A stretch of DNA of 64,000 nt from Grammothele lineata (GCA_002150815.3 NDFF03000093.1:124001-188000), one strand, 5' to 3'; positions 1 through 13,207 are shown, counted from the first letter of the stretch. A program made the numbers and translations. The notes: generated by a model not told the origin, from the letters alone.

Positions 1-1689
1 CTCGCTGAATGTAGACTCCTCCAAGTTATCCACATCTCAATCCAGAACTTCGCCTGCGGAAAGACGCGTCGCACCAGCCTCTCCTCGATCGGCGCTATAT
101 TCTTCTTCCTCCATCTGACCGCCTCAACCCGCTGCAATATCAGTTTCCATAGCGCATGAAGATTACCATTGTGTTTTGCGCAGTAGTCCTCCACCAGCGC
201 CTTTGCTCCATTTTCGACCCTCATGTGTGGCAGCCGCACCTCACGAAGGCGGGGGCAGTGCTGCGCCATCGCCACAAGCGTTGCGCCAAAGGCTGCTTGG
301 ACACGTGCCTCGTTTCTACCAAATGTTGCGTCCTCGTCGTCGTCAAATTCGACCTGGAGCTTCTGGAGCCTTGGCCACGTGCGTGCGAGCACTACGAACT
401 CGTCCGCAAGACATATAGGGGGCGTCTCTGCGGAGAATTTGATGCTGAATTCTTCCAGGCGATGTAAGGCGAGGAGTGGGCGGATAGAATCCGTGAGCCT
501 GAGGGAGGAGTATGGCGCTGGGGTGTCGTCACCGTCGTCTCGGTCGTCACAAACGATAGAAGAGATCGTGACACGGCGGAGATTTGGAAAATAACACTCC
601 GCGAGCGCGGTAGTACAATGCAAGACGTCGGTTTCGGGGACGTCATTGGGGTAGTTGGAATCAATCACGAGTTGCGCAGTATGGACCTGTGGGGAGTCGA
701 GTGAAAGGAGCGCGTTTGCTACAGGATGCGAGAGTCCCGATACGAGGAACGTGTGAAGCGTTTCGAACTTCAACGGCGAGCGTACCCAATCGTTGGCGCA
801 AGGAATGCCAAGGAGTGTATTGAGCTGGGGAAGTCGGGTCAAAGGTTCCAGTTGCGAAGGCGTATAGGTCACTCCGTAATCGGAGCTCAACCAGATCATG
901 TTGAGACGACGGTTGTGTTCAAGGAACCGCAAATCAAAGTGCTCTGGGGGATCGAAATGGGCTGTCACTGTGCATAGATACGATGTAGATAAACACAAGT
1001 GCCGAAGCGTGTCAAATATTGCTTGTTTCGTGCCAGGGCCAGCAGGTTCCGGCCCTCTGCCACGCACATTGAACGACAGTTTGTGCACCGTGCGAGGTAT
1101 CAGCAGAAGCGTGTCGTGTCCAATGTCGAGATGTCGATTGCCGTGGAGGGACACCTCGCGCAACGATGGCAGTATGGGATCTTCAGCCAACGACGGCAGT
1201 AGACTTGACCACAGAGGGTCTGATTCAGAAGTGATCTGGAGATATATCTCGCGAACGCGTCTGGCGTAGGATCGAAAACGAGTCCATTTAGCACAATCGA
1301 CACGTCTCTCCTACGAGATGAAGGACAGCATCAATACTCATGGTGGCGTCACATGGAAATTGAACCGCTCCGAATTAAGTACTGACTCGAAAATCGTCCG
1401 AGAGGAATTTTCGGGAAGGGATTGAATTTCGCTGGTGCACTGTGATGCCCAAAGTATCCAGGAGATGCTTCAGTGGAGCATCGCTCGGGAGTTTCCGCCA
1501 TAGCTGGTCCAAAGCATGCTCGCTGAGAATTTTGCAAGATCTGGCGACTGTTGCCAATGTGGAGCGCAAGTTAATTCTCACGAAGCATCCGGTGGCGGCA
1601 TGGTACTCGAGGGTGGTGTCTGTATCGAGGTTGTCGAAGACGAGGAGGAGAACATCTTGAACGTCGAGGATTGACTGTCTTGTTGTCAT
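1..1689 (-). CDS. F-box/LRR-like protein, type B (3' end outside window)
   Basis: Two-exon gene running off the left edge: exon 1 1387-1689 (101 codons, start MTTRQSILDV), intron 1311-1386 (donor GTCAGT, acceptor TAG), exon 2 from 1310 to the edge, open throughout. The N-terminus is an F-box (about residues 5-55: VQDVLLLVFDNL ... TVARSCKILSEHALDQLW ... LP). Exon 2 starts ERRVDCAKWTRFRSYA and is a long leucine-rich-like solenoid. It is a clear paralog of the gene at 40226-41920, aligning to its C-terminus (IEERLVRRVFPQAKFWIE), and shares that gene's start context, intron site and phase. By family it should bind Skp1 and act as a substrate receptor of an SCF ubiquitin ligase; the substrate is unknown. 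I preferred the start at 1689 over the in-frame ATG at 1797 because all paralogs begin a few residues before the F-box. Confidence 0.85.
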
Positions 1690-2452
1690 GGATGCTTCAT
1701 GCGAAACACGTAGCGTCGTTGTATGGAGAGGACTCGGCGTTAGTCGGAGAGAGGCGCCAGCAAGCCGCACGGTGCCGCCACGGTCGCGCGACCCCACAAA
1801 CTAGCGCCCCGGCGCATGTTGCCAGGGCGTGCTCAAGCGCCCGAGGCTGGGGGGTTCACCCGAACTTCGACTTCTCCTCGAGGTAAGATGTCTCGCATTG
1901 GTTAAGGGCCTCAATCACTACTGACGCCGCGTCTGCGCCAGATGCGATGCTGTCTCGAGTATCCGTCACATGGACCGTGACTTGTACTTATAGACATCAA
2001 CCTGAGGTCCATCCGAACGGCTACTGGCACCACCAACGGCGATACGCATCCGTCAGCATGGCTGCACGAACACCTCCCAACCTACCGTCCCGAGAAGGAG
2101 GTTTCGACGTCATGCGCATCATTCTCAAGGCTTACGAGGCTAGAAACCCAGTCCGCCGCCGCGCAGCGGACCCGATCGGCGATGCTTTAGCAAGACTTGC
2201 TCCGACGGGATCGAAACCATAAAGTTACCTCCAGCTCGTGATTCCGACTGAAAGTAGCATGTGTTCACCAATGCTTCCCATTGCACGTCGCTCTTTTGTT
2301 TCATACAAGCTGCGACAAGCGCTGTGAGTCCATGACTAGGTCTCGGCGCGTCTGCAGAAGGTCCGGCGGCGTCGGCGTGATGTGGTGTGTGACTGCGCTC
2401 GCCGGTTCACATCTTTGCGCAGGACCACCACCATCGCATTGCACCTTCAGCC
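1690..2452. other. Divergent intergenic region between two F-box genes
   Basis: This 763-nt spacer separates the starts of two divergent F-box genes and should hold both promoters. Between about 1950 and 2220 on the plus strand there is a coding-like stretch (frames giving SAWLHEHLPTYRPEKE and then GFDVMRIILKAYEARNP), but the two pieces lie in different frames and I cannot assign it to a family. No intact gene is supported. Confidence 0.4.
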
Positions 2453-4298
2453 ATGTCTCCAACTTCCGAATGGATGCGCAGACATATCAAATCCTTGTCT
2501 GCACTTCCAAAGCGTTTAATGCACTCGACAAATCCTGACTCGCCGCCTTCGGCTGTCGAACTTTCGACGAGCAGCCCAGATCTTCCTTTTACCTCGAAAA
2601 CTCAACCATCATGCGGCGCTTGGCTCCCATACGACGTTCTCATTCTGATTTTTGAGAACCTCAACCCGACGAACACGCGAGACAAGTTGACATGCGTTCG
2701 TGCGTCCCGCGTGTGCCGCGCATGGGCAGAACCCGCGTCCGCTGTGTTATGGCGGCATCTCCCGACGATGCTCCCTTTATGGAACGTACTATGCAATTTC
2801 TCCCTCCCTGCTTGGTCTCCGGAGAAATCCGGTGTTGAAGGCGCAAGCAGGCTGATGGCTCATTCCGGATACGCGAATATCGCAGAAGAGGTAGGCTCGC
2901 TGATGCCAAGACGCCATCCCCTTTACTGATGAAAGTGTGTTAATACCGCAGATATTGCACACGAAGCCTTACAACGATCCTGCTGTAATGGAGAGTTTCA
3001 GATACAGGTCGATGCGCGTGCATTCACTCAACTGCCACTCCCTCTCGCTTCCGGAATGCACGCTGCTCACTATTCTCGCCGATCTAGATCCTAAATCGGC
3101 TCTCTTCCCATCGCTCAGCCTCCTACGGCTAACGAAGAGCCTTGACGGCGCACCGATGCTGTGCTCCCTCGCCTCATCATCTTTACACACCGTCCAGATC
3201 TCGTATGACAGCGACGCGCTTGAGAGCATGCAAGAGAGTTTCCGGATTCTCGGTACTCGGGCGACCGCTCTCCGACTCCTCTCGATATTCACACTTCCCG
3301 CGGATGACATCCAAATATTCGTTGACGCAATCTCCCAACTCGACCGAGTAGAGAAGCTCCAGATCTTGGACCCTATATCCCCATCCTGTCTCCAGCGTTT
3401 GAGCACCATCCACTCAGTTCAAACGTTAGACGTAGGTATCATAGGTTACGAGCGTCCTGGCACTACTGTCCACCTTGGCACCCTCAAGAGCCTCACTTGC
3501 TCCGGAACCTGCAAGGACCTCTCGGCGCTCTTTCTCACCATGTACGCACCATCGTTAGCCACGCTTAACGTCTCTACCGGCGATCGCTTCGACGGACTCG
3601 CCGAATACGCCGCCCTCGTTCGCACTGTCGCCTCTGCACCTTTCGCTCAAACGGTCCGCGCACTCTCGCTGAAGATGTTCCCCTCGGACCCCTCGCGTGT
3701 TCAAGCCCGCTCCGCTACCCCTCTCTCCATGTTCCTCCCGCCCTGGCGCGCGCTCCCGCAGCTCGAGCGCGTTGTGGTCGCCTTCGCCTTCCACGCCACG
3801 GTCACCGCCGAGGACGCCGACTTTCGCGCTCTCGCCCGCTCGTGGCCGCATTTGCAGCGGCTGACAGTGCACGGTTGCGCGTACATCACGCGGGGAGGCG
3901 GCGAGCGCGGTGCCGGGCGAAACTTCCCTTCGCTTTCGGCGCTCGCGCACCTCGCTAGGCATTGCCTGAACCTCCAAGAACTGGACATCGACGGCCTCGA
4001 CACCTACGTTGTGCCGGAACACGAGCGCAACCGTCCCGAAGACGATGACTCGCGCGGCGTGGAAGAGGGTGGCGGCAGTCATCCATTCACCGTGCTTCGT
4101 CTCGCGAAGGCGGCGAAGCTAGCACCAGTCCGCGATCCGATGCGTGTTGCCATATTCCTGGATACACTCTTCCCTGCTTTGAATCTGGCGCGCTCCCACC
4201 TGTACGATCCCTCGGGCACGGCCCCGTCGTGGAGACAGCTGGAGTGCGAGCTGTGGAGGTTACAGCGGTCCAGGCGCGAGGCGAATATAGAGCAATAG
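2453..4298 (+). CDS. F-box/LRR-like protein, type A
   Basis: Two exons: 2453-2890 (146 codons) and 2952-4298 (449 codons with stop), intron 2891-2951 (61 nt, GTAGGC ... GCAG), phase 0; 594 aa. A Ser/Thr-rich leader of about 50 residues precedes the F-box (about residues 52-98: WLPYDVLILIFENL ... RASRVCRAWAEPASAVLWRHL). Exon 2 begins ILHTKPYND and carries repeated leucine-rich-like blocks (FPSLSLLRL, LHTVQISYD, LEKLQI-like), ending LFPALNLARSHLYD before a basic tail. The two other type A genes (27703-29502 and 35404-37366) have the same intron site with an ATA-CTN (Ile-Leu) start to exon 2 and the same FPxLxLARS-type ending. Family role: substrate receptor of an SCF ubiquitin ligase; target unknown. 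The first in-frame ATG is used; a later start at codon 8 or 23 is possible. Confidence 0.87.
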
Positions 4299-7200
4299 CA
4301 GTTAGTCTGTGGGGGTGGGATCCCCCCACGAGGTTGTCGTGAGTTTTCAATTTATCACTATGGAACAGATGGAACATGCTCATGCCGTACCTGCAGTCGC
4401 ATCTCCCGGAACTCAGTATGGCAGCGGCTGCTGGAGGCTGAGTTCTTGCGAACTGGGCCGCTCCGAAGCTTGATTCACCGGTGTTGCAAGTCGGGCTCAG
4501 GCGCTGATTCCTCATATGTACCCTGTGCTAGCTTCTTAACCAATCGAACGAGTAGTTCGACCCCCACGCTGGATGACGTCACTGACCGAGTACTTACAGC
4601 AGCATCGAGGAAGCGCTCAAGCTCTGAACCTCGCTCGGAGGCGGTGTCGCGCGTGGCGTTCTCAGCTGCCTTTCCCCTTGCTGTCACCGCCACCGTCTTC
4701 AGTCTCTCTTCCTCCGCTCACCATCCATTAGCCTTCGGTTATCATCCGTATAAGCAACACAATCACCCGCAAGAGACGATCAAAGCATGGAACACGTCAC
4801 ACACGCACTCGCGACGTCGCGCACGCGGACTCGGAGCCGTCGCCGCTCTCATGGCGTCGTCGGCGCGAACAGCGGAGTTTGGGAATTATGGCGGCGGAAG
4901 GAACATGGCCCAGGTTTCAAGTTCAACTTCTGCGGCGACCAAATGGCGACGAATGCACGGCGGTGTGGAACGCCGCCAATGTCGTAAACTAGTATGTTCA
5001 GATGAAGTGCACCCGAAGTGGATCAATACAACGTCGCGCATGGGAGGCGCATCGCGAGCATCCTCGCTCATGCTCCGTATATTCTTCATTAGCGGCTCGC
5101 TCTACTTGCAGACTTCTTGCGCGGATCTCTGCGCCCTAACAGACTACTGGACATGGCAAGGGAGTCCTCTGGTGCGTTCCCGCAGAAATTCTTCAGTTGT
5201 GTCCTGAATGCTGACTGGAAGTTCTACTCATACCATCATTAATCTGGCCTGTTGTGCAATATATCACAGAAGGCATTTTCCGAACCGTGCGATCTGTGTG
5301 ATTCGCTATTAGAATCACCCGCTCCTAGCTCGAATTCTACACCCTCCACGGCTGAGGTCAGAGCTCACGTACGCTTCCATTTTCTTCCAACTACGTTCAA
5401 TATGAGCAGCGCGCGTCCGCGAATAGACTGAAAAAGGCGCGCCTGACTAACTCATCCTACCGCTTCTCGCGCTTCTAGCGTTGGGGCGCGGAGCACTCGT
5501 GGCCTGCGCATGTCTGACATTCCCCGTTCGTGTCATCCGTCGAGTGGGTACGTGCGCCCCCGATCTGGCATGCCTGTAACCCCGATAGACTTTAACTCGC
5601 TCCACCCGCAGGGTCGACTGTGTGATCCGCACAAAGTGCGGCCCACACACACGTTAACATCCGACGCTGGGCAGCTGATACATAGACGCCCGCCCACGAC
5701 GAGACAGGCTATCATGTCTATCGAGCGTCGGGTAGTGTCGGTGTCTATGTGAGGCGCGTGCTCTAGGCTCGCTGTTGCAGACGAGGTGTGTGAGTTCCCT
5801 CCCTGATCCTCGACGCTCTCAGGACCCGGAATATACACGAACCGAATAGGGCTAGTCCTCGACCGGAGGGCACGAGGCTTCGACCTGAACTCTGCAATAT
5901 ATGTCCCGTCTGCATCCGCGCGAATGGCCTGACGCGGGGCAAGCCGCGTCAGCGAGCCTCGCGAGGAGCAGATACCGTGGCGCGGGCGAGCAGCGACTCA
6001 GCTACGCGCTCTCTACGCGCGCGCGTACTTCCAACAACCAGTCATCGCCCGCGCTCGACGGACGCTCGCGAACCTCTTCCCGCACGGCGCGCCCAGACCG
6101 CCCACGAACACTGATAGCGTCCACCACCCCAAGAGCAACGCATGCGAACCCCGCGGGGCCACCGCCGCTCCGCGGCGTACGTACGTGCGTGGGGGAGGCC
6201 TCTTGGACTTCTTGATCTGTGGCCCACCACAGGCCAGAACGTGCGGCGCGTCCAGGCGTCTCATAGGCTCCTGGCGGTCTCGAGCGCGGGGGCATCAGCG
6301 GCGGCGCGCTCATCCCCCGCACGGCGCACAGCGGTCGAATGAGGCTCGAGGAGGACTCGCACCCCCGGACCGCGCGCCGCGCGCCCGCCCTACCCCCGCG
6401 CGGCGGCGCGAAACGACACGTAATGGCTCTCACACTCGTGGTGGCACAGAGAAGACTTCGCGCGAGGAGGTCCCGAGTCATTGAGAACGCAGAAGTCCGA
6501 CGATTCGAGCGTCGACGGCGACGCGCGCGGGACCCTCGGCCGCACCCGGTCGCGTCATCTACGTGTCATCATACAAACGCGAATGCGCTGTGCCGCCCCG
6601 CGCCGCACAGCCAGAAGCCGCATCCTTCGTCCTTCCGTCCCGGCGAGGCCTGATCCTCGTCCGTCTTTGTTTCCGCCTCTGGCTCCGTCTCCGTCTACGC
6701 CTTTGTCCCTCGCACTATCTGCGCAATGGTACGGGCCTCGGTACCCCACATCCTCGTCCAAACTACACGCCGCGCCCTCCGCAACCTTCGCGCCTCTCGC
6801 GCGCATCAGGCCCAGACCTCCTCTTCCCACCGCTCGCCCGCATCCGGAGCACTCCTTGTCCGTCTTCAAGCCCTCAACCCTCTTTGAGCCGCACGAAGCG
6901 CGCCCGGCTTTCTATGGACGCGTTCGAACGATCGAAAGCCCGCCCCGTGCCCCGCGCGGGTGCGCTCGCTGAGGGCGGGTATCACCCGCGCTGCGGACTG
7001 GCCCCCTCGTCAACGTTCAACCTTCATTTTCGTGTGGCACAGGGTTGGCCGCGAGCAGTTGTGTGTGCGGTTCTTCACGCAGTGGCCAGGGGCGGCCTCT
7101 CAGGCCCAGGGGGACGATCACGATCCAGAAGGGCGCGAAGGGATCTTAATACGTTCGATGGCCACACTTCCATGTACTTATCCGCGTACAAGCGCCGATC

Positions 7201-8405
7201 AGTCGTCGTCAGTACGTGCGCAGCGCTGAGCGTGGAAGGATCAGGGGGCGGGCCACATCGCGGAGGCAATGTCCGTATGTGTGGACAAAGAAGTCAATAA
7301 ACTCGACCATTCGGCACTCAATGCTCAGCCACCAATCGTGGTCGAGGGGCTCTTCTCTTTACCCCCGTTGAGTAGGCGAATGCTATCCCGCCTTTCGTGT
7401 ACAGGGGCCCGCGGCGAAGTCAAAGTCAAGTGGGCCACTAGACCCGTACGCTCCTGCCAAAACGTACGTACATATAGTGGAGCCGCGGTATTTTGAAACA
7501 TCACTTGGTAACAGATGAACGGTCTGAGGCAACGCAAAAGAAAGTAGGGTGAAAGTAGATGATAGTCCGGAAGACAGTATCAGGAGGGCCAGTCAGAGGA
7601 AAGAACCATCATGGTACAGCAGTGCACATCATAGTATGTGGCATGTCTGGAAGAATGCCGCCACAACGCACGTTGCACTCTCGGGACGGGGGCGGTCCCC
7701 GAACGTGAACGCACCGGGACCACGGCGCGAAGCACACGTCATATGCGAATTCGATCAATTCAAAATAGAGGCGAAGACGCATTGAAGAGGGCCCTGGACG
7801 ATCGACGGTCGACGGCGTGCTCAAGCCGTCAATGCTGCGGCAGCGGCAGTGGCCGGCGGCGGACTACAGGAGAGGAAAGGAGAGGGGAAGCTCGTATGGT
7901 ATACACAGTGCACAAGTTACATCTAGCCGATAAGTTATACGGCGCGAACGTACAGTAGAAGGGACATGAGACATGAGATATGGCATATTCATACAGCGAC
8001 GGAGAGAGGAGAGGGGAGAGAGGAGAGAGGAGAGAGGAGAGAGGAGAGAGGAGACGACGGACGGCTGGTATACTCTCGGGTCCATGGCAAGGGGGAGGAA
8101 AAGAGATGAGGGAGGAGAAGGGGGGAGGGGAGGAGAGGGAGTAACCGACGGGCACGGAGCCGACAATGTGGAGGGACATAACGGAGGCGAGCGGAGGCTA
8201 CGCGTGGAGGGATGACAGTGAGCGCGACACAGACGGAAGAGACGGAGGGCGGGAGCGGGACAGGAGTGCGATAGCCAGGAACGGACAAACCGAAACAACA
8301 AGCAATACCACGAAATCGAAGAGAGCGTCGTTCAAGACTCAACAGAGACAACGTCCAACAAGACGCAGGGGCAGCAGCGCACCGCTCACCGCTCACTGCA
8401 CAATC
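4299..8405. other. Gene-less GC-rich region
   Basis: About 4.1 kb between the 3' end of a plus-strand F-box gene and the 3' end of the minus-strand Zn2Cys6 gene. Reading frames here are low-complexity Arg/Ala/Pro-rich translations with no recognisable domain, splice pattern or paralog, so I call no gene. The right end contains a purine-rich microsatellite (listed separately), which is presumably 3' flank or UTR of the Zn2Cys6 gene. Confidence 0.5.
7992..8145. repeat. GA-rich microsatellite tract
   Basis: A run of AGAGAGG-type units fills about 7994-8053, and a second imperfect purine-rich run of G and A lies at about 8089-8145. It lies 260-410 nt past the stop codon of the minus-strand Zn2Cys6 gene, so the transcript, if it extends this far, would carry a pyrimidine-rich 3' UTR. 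Confidence 0.8.
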
Positions 8406-11400
8406 TCACGAGATGTTCCCCGGCATGAACCACGCCTCGCTCCCCCCAAGGCCCATCATCGCCGCGAGGCACTCGTCGCCCATCATGCCCGTCACGTCCC
8501 CGCCCGCGAGCACGCCGCCCATCGAGAACCCCCCGGCGCCGGCGGGGTCGTTGAAGAGCGCGTCCCACTGCGGCATCCCGCTCATGTCCATCCCCGCCCC
8601 CGCCCCCGCGCCTGCGCCTGCGTTCGGCATTCCTGCAGCGGCGGCTGCACCTGCGCCTCCGAAACCCATCTGCATCGCGATCTGCGTGATGTCCACATTG
8701 GTCGCGTACGGGTCTCCGAGGTCGAACTCGGGCGGGCCGGGCGAGAACAACGTAGTCGGAGAAAGCGAGTGCGAGTGCGCATGTGAGTGCGCGGTGGTCG
8801 ACGACGCGGTCGTCACCGAGGGCGAGACGGGCGGAGGGGAGATCGGGGAGTGTTGCGTGAGGACGGGTGACTCCGTTGGGGCCGGCTGGCCGTGCGCGCG
8901 CCCCACATCGTCCCTGTGGGCAGCAGCAGCCGCGGACATGGACGCGGACGCGGACCCACTGGCCGCGTACGCCCCGTTCTGCGGACTCGCCGAGCCGCTC
9001 GCAGCCGCCCGCTTCTTCTCCGCGATGCGCGCGAGGTGCGGCTCCATAAGCTGCTTGAGGAAGCGCGCGTAGAGCTGGGTGTTGTGCCGCTCGTCGAGGG
9101 CGAACTTGTCCGAGGTCCAGGTGTCGAAGAGGCGCTTGACGAGCGTGATGATGCGCTCTTCCTGCTGCACGTCGAGGTAGACGTTGTACTCGGGACGTAA
9201 GCACTGCCAAGCATCGGGCGAGATCAGATAAGCATCGCGATGCGAGGCGGTGCGCGCTGGGCGCCCACCGCACGGGGGAGGAGGGGGATCGGGAAAACAT
9301 ACCTTGAGAAGGACGACCGCAGCAAAGGCCGAGTGGACGTAGACGAGCTCGGGGAAGTACGGCACGAACCCGGAGGGGACGAAGTCCTCGACCATGAGCT
9401 TGACCAAGCTCGTGGCCGCTTGGATGCACTAGAAGCCGCACGCGCATAAGCGAAAGAACCACCCGGGTGCGGATACGCGCGGAATGGACGGCGACGGAAT
9501 CGGAAGCGGGAGCAGATGGGGGGCGGACAAAAGACGCACCCCCGAGAAGAGGTCCGACGGGCGCATGGTCTTCTTCTTGGACATGAGCTGCATGCCACAG
9601 CAGCAGATGACGAGCCGGCAGTACTGGAACACGCTGCGCCACGACGAGCAAGGGGGGGTGGTTAGCCGTCGCGGGCCCTCGGCGCAAGTATGGCAAGCGC
9701 GTCTCACCAGTTGATGAGCGTAATTTCCATCACGAGCGCGGGATCTGCAGGAGGTGAGAAAGACCGCGGGTCAGCGCGGGCCGGGCCGGGCAGACGGGCG
9801 AATGACCGGACGGGAGGAGGCCGGACGAACGGGCAGAGGAGCGCCGCGGAACCGGGACGACGGCGGCGCGGCGCGGGGGCTGGGACGGGAAAGAGCGGAA
9901 AAAGGAAGCTCACCCTTGTGCGTCTTCTCGCCCTTGTGGCGCTCGTCGATGACGGCCTTCCAGGCCATGAGCTCATCGTCGTACGCCTTGTACAGCGCGC
10001 CAAAGTCCATGTCCTGCGGGAAGGCGCCCGGGTGATGTCAGCCGCTGCTTCTCTTCGTCGCGCGCCCAAAAGAGGATAGATGAAGAAAAGGAAGGCAGGG
10101 AAGGCAGGGAAGGCAGGGACTCACGTCGATGGACTCGACGGAGCTCGTCCCGAACGCGGGGTTCACCGTGCCCACGAAGCGGGACATGATGGTCAGCAGC
10201 TCCACGAGGCTCGCGAGGTAGTTGTCGCACTGCTGGTGGTACTTGTACCCTTTCGCCCATTTGGCAGCTTCGCGGATCGTCTGGACAATAAACAACAAAC
10301 ATGATCACGAGTGAGCTTGAGTAGATGCAACGGCGAAGGAAAGACAGCACGCACCGCGTCCTCCTGGACCATCCACGCCTTGCCGGACTGGATGCTCAGG
10401 CAGCGGTCCATGATGAAGCACATCAACCACATCCTCGTACGGTTATGGCTCTCCCTCTCCTGCCTCTCGTCCGCGAACTTGTCCGGGATCCTGCTGAGGT
10501 TCAGCTCCGTCGCGAGCCTACCACCACCATCAATCAGCGCCCCTCTCCTACACCCAGCACCCAGCGAAGATCTAGAGACGCGCTGCACGCGACGCACCGA
10601 AACGCGATCCCCGTATAACACCACGCCCGGTCCTCCTCCCACCGCCTCGCAGGGGGGTTGTACACGCTCCAGAGCGCGAACGCCTGGCACATCTCGACCG
10701 TCTTCCAGCCGTCGATGACCGCGTTCGCCGCGGCCGCCTTGGCGAAGTGGATCGCCATCCCGTGGATGTGCGGCTTTTCTTTGTAGTACCGCGAGGCGAC
10801 GGTGCAGACTGCTCTTCGTTGTGAGTGAAGAGCGACGAGCGGGGAAGGAGAAAGAGGGAGAGGGAGAGGGAGAGGGAGGGGGTACGCACTGACGGTGAAG
10901 AGGAACGGGCACCGAGCTAGAACCGAGGCGGGGCTGTGTATGTTCTCGTCCAGGATGGGGATGATCGGCTGCGCGGGACAGAAACCGTCATCGTCATCGT
11001 CAGCATCGGCATCGACTTCGCGGGAATAGTAACAGGACGTACGTTAATCCACTTGAAATGTCTGTGTGGGCGCAGACGCGGGGAATGGAAGGAAGCGGAA
11101 AGGGAGTATGTCAGCGTCGTACACGTCCTGACAGGCCTGCGAGCCGATGGCGCACGCAGAGAACAAAGACGGGGACGGGGATGGGACAGAGGGACGTACA
11201 TCTCGAACAGGGCCGTCGCGTCCTCGGGCGTAACCAGCCCCGAGAGCAGAATGTCCGGCGCCGCCTGCCGCTCGATGATCAAGCGGCGGAGCTGGAGGTT
11301 CGCCTGGGGACCTGCACACGTCCACCGTAACGTCAGCCCCACTCTCGTCTCATTTCCACGCCTACGTCCACAATCATATCCACACACACGCACCAGGCAA

Positions 11401-13207
11401 GAAATAATCCACCCCCGCCACGCCCGCCTCGACACTGCCCCCTCCCCCACCTCCCTGCGACGACGAGCCATCGCTCCCCCCAGCCCCCTCGGAGGCGGCG
11501 GTCTTGAGCGTCGTCTGCAAAGCGACCTGCGCCATGATCCCCGTGGGCGCGCCCGCCTCCCAGATCGGGGGTTCCACGCCCGCGCTAGGGTCGTGCGTCG
11601 CGCGCGGGGGGCTCGCGCGCTCGCGCTCGCGCTTCGGGCTCGACGTCGGTTCGCTCCCCTGTCTCGGCGCCACCGCCGCAGCGGTGGTAGACGGAGACGT
11701 AGAAGAGGCAAGGCCGGGGCCGGGGCCGGCGGCAGTGAGGGGGGCGACCCCGTCAACGGACATCCCCACCCCGCCCTCCTCGTCCTCCTCGTCCTCATCC
11801 TCGCTAACCACGTCCTCCAACGCCGAGATATCAAACTTCGCCCGCCCGTCGCCCACGAAGCGCTGCCCCGCCTGCTGCGCGGCGCGCTCGAGGTACGTCA
11901 GGACGTCGCGGTACTCGCCGCGCTCCTTGAGCGTCTGCGGGAGGCGCGCGGGCACGAGCGTGAGCGGGGTGGGCATGGTGGGGCCGGGGTTCACTTGCGA
12001 GAGGAGGTTGTCGATCATCGCGTCTTTTTCGCGGATCTGCTGGCGGAGCTTCATGCGCTCTCTGTGGGCGGGGTGGGTGGGTGCGGTGTCAGTACAGAAC
12101 GCGAGCAGAAAGCATGGAAGCGCGAGATAGAGAATGATGGTGCGAGGAAGCGGAAGCAGAAGCAGAAGCGAGAGGGACGGGGAGGTGGGGCGGAGAAGGC
12201 GGCGTCCGCGGGGACGGCGCGCATGGAACGGAACCGCGCAGGGCCAGAGTGGGGATGGGGGTACGCACCCTGGCGCGCGGGGCTTGCGCCCCGGGAAGTG
12301 GCACTCGTACCCGCCCGCGGTGCACCGCGAGCAGATCTCGTCGTCCGGGTTCGCGAACGTGCACTTCATCTATCCACGCGCGCATACGATGCACAGTCAG
12401 TCAGCACGAGCGTGAATACACGGCGTTCGTCCCCAACGCAGAACGCGCACCTTGAGACGCCTGCACCGGGCGCACGCCCCGGTGCGCTTGGCGACCGCGC
12501 GCCCGCGGGGCCTGTTGCGGTCGGGCCCGGCCGCGGACGCGGTGCCGCCGCCGCCGCCATTGAGGTGGGCGCCGAGGTGCGCGTGGGCGTAGGGCCCGAG
12601 GTCGAACTGGGAGGGGTCCTGGAGGTAGGGGTTCTCGGGCTGGCCGTAGAGGGCGCCGAGGGCGGCGTTGGCGTTTACCTCTGCCTTGACTTGCGGCACG
12701 TAGCCTGCATGCGCGCGCGAACGGGTGATGCGTCATCACACACAGGATGTATGCGCCGAGGTGAGCGTTTGTCGAGCGAAATAGGCACGCGGACGTACCG
12801 CCATCCATGATGTAGCCCGGAGGCATGGTCGCAGCTGCGTGCGATCGTCAGCGCTATGGACGGGGATGCGAAAAACGGGGATTAGCGGACGGACCTTGAT
12901 GGTGGGGGTGCTGGAGGCCCGCTTGGGCCCACGCGTCGTGCTGGCCACCGTTGAGGGTCTGCATGCCAAAGTAGTCGAGGGGAGAGCTGGCGTCGCCGCC
13001 GTGGACTGAGGGAGTGGAGATGGGCGAGGGAACGTGGGGCGAGTGGACGGACTGGGGAGGGATGGGGAGATCGGGGAAGGGGCGTTGGGGGAGGAGGTGC
13101 CAGGGGAGGGCGTGTTGGTGGTAGGGGTCGTCGTGCGCGCGCGATCTGGGGTCGGGGGACGGGGGCGGGAGGCGGTCGGGGTGTTGGCGGTAGTGGCCGG
13201 TGAACAT
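8406..13207 (-). CDS. Zn2Cys6 fungal-specific transcription factor (Fungal_trans family)
   Basis: Sixteen exons, every junction phase-consistent, total 1088 aa: 12895-13207, 12799-12834, 12451-12704, 12269-12369, 11394-12061, 11200-11311, 11043-11061, 10890-10968, 10598-10808, 10355-10517, 10125-10280, 9914-10013, 9708-9744, 9540-9633, 9303-9428, 8406-9203. The binuclear zinc cluster has Cys at residues 194, 197, 204, 214, 217 and 224 (CARCRRLK|MKCTF, split by an intron). It is followed by a basic segment and a helix typical of dimerisation (ERMKLRQQIREKDAMIDNLL), then an acidic/Ser-rich linker and the middle homology region (FKWINPIIPILDE ... RTRMWLMCFIMDR). The C-terminus is Ala/Gly/Met-rich. 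It should be a nuclear DNA-binding regulator; the target pathway is not readable. The start MFTGHYRQ is the first ATG that keeps the Pro/His-rich leader; upstream sequence stays open in frame, so another 5' exon is possible. Confidence 0.9.

Noticed and set aside
156..467. Plus-strand frame with a relative at 40382-40687 (both containing VVLHQRL and DPHVWQ)
   Set aside because: The similarity is a by-product of two paralogous F-box genes on the opposite strand, not a conserved antisense gene.
4446..5207. Plus-strand 253-codon frame after the F-box gene
   Set aside because: Ser/Thr/Arg-rich without domain, paralog or convincing splice sites.
8386..9696. Minus-strand 436-codon frame overlapping the last exons of the Zn2Cys6 gene
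   Set aside because: Wrong frame of the same exons and introns; the correct frame gives the conserved sequence ending MPGNIS.
10936..12810. Plus-strand open frame of 624 codons opposite the Zn2Cys6 gene
   Set aside because: It is antisense to phase-consistent exons with a zinc cluster and middle homology region; its own translation is Arg/Gly/Ala-rich without a domain. GC-rich codon bias keeps the opposite strand open.
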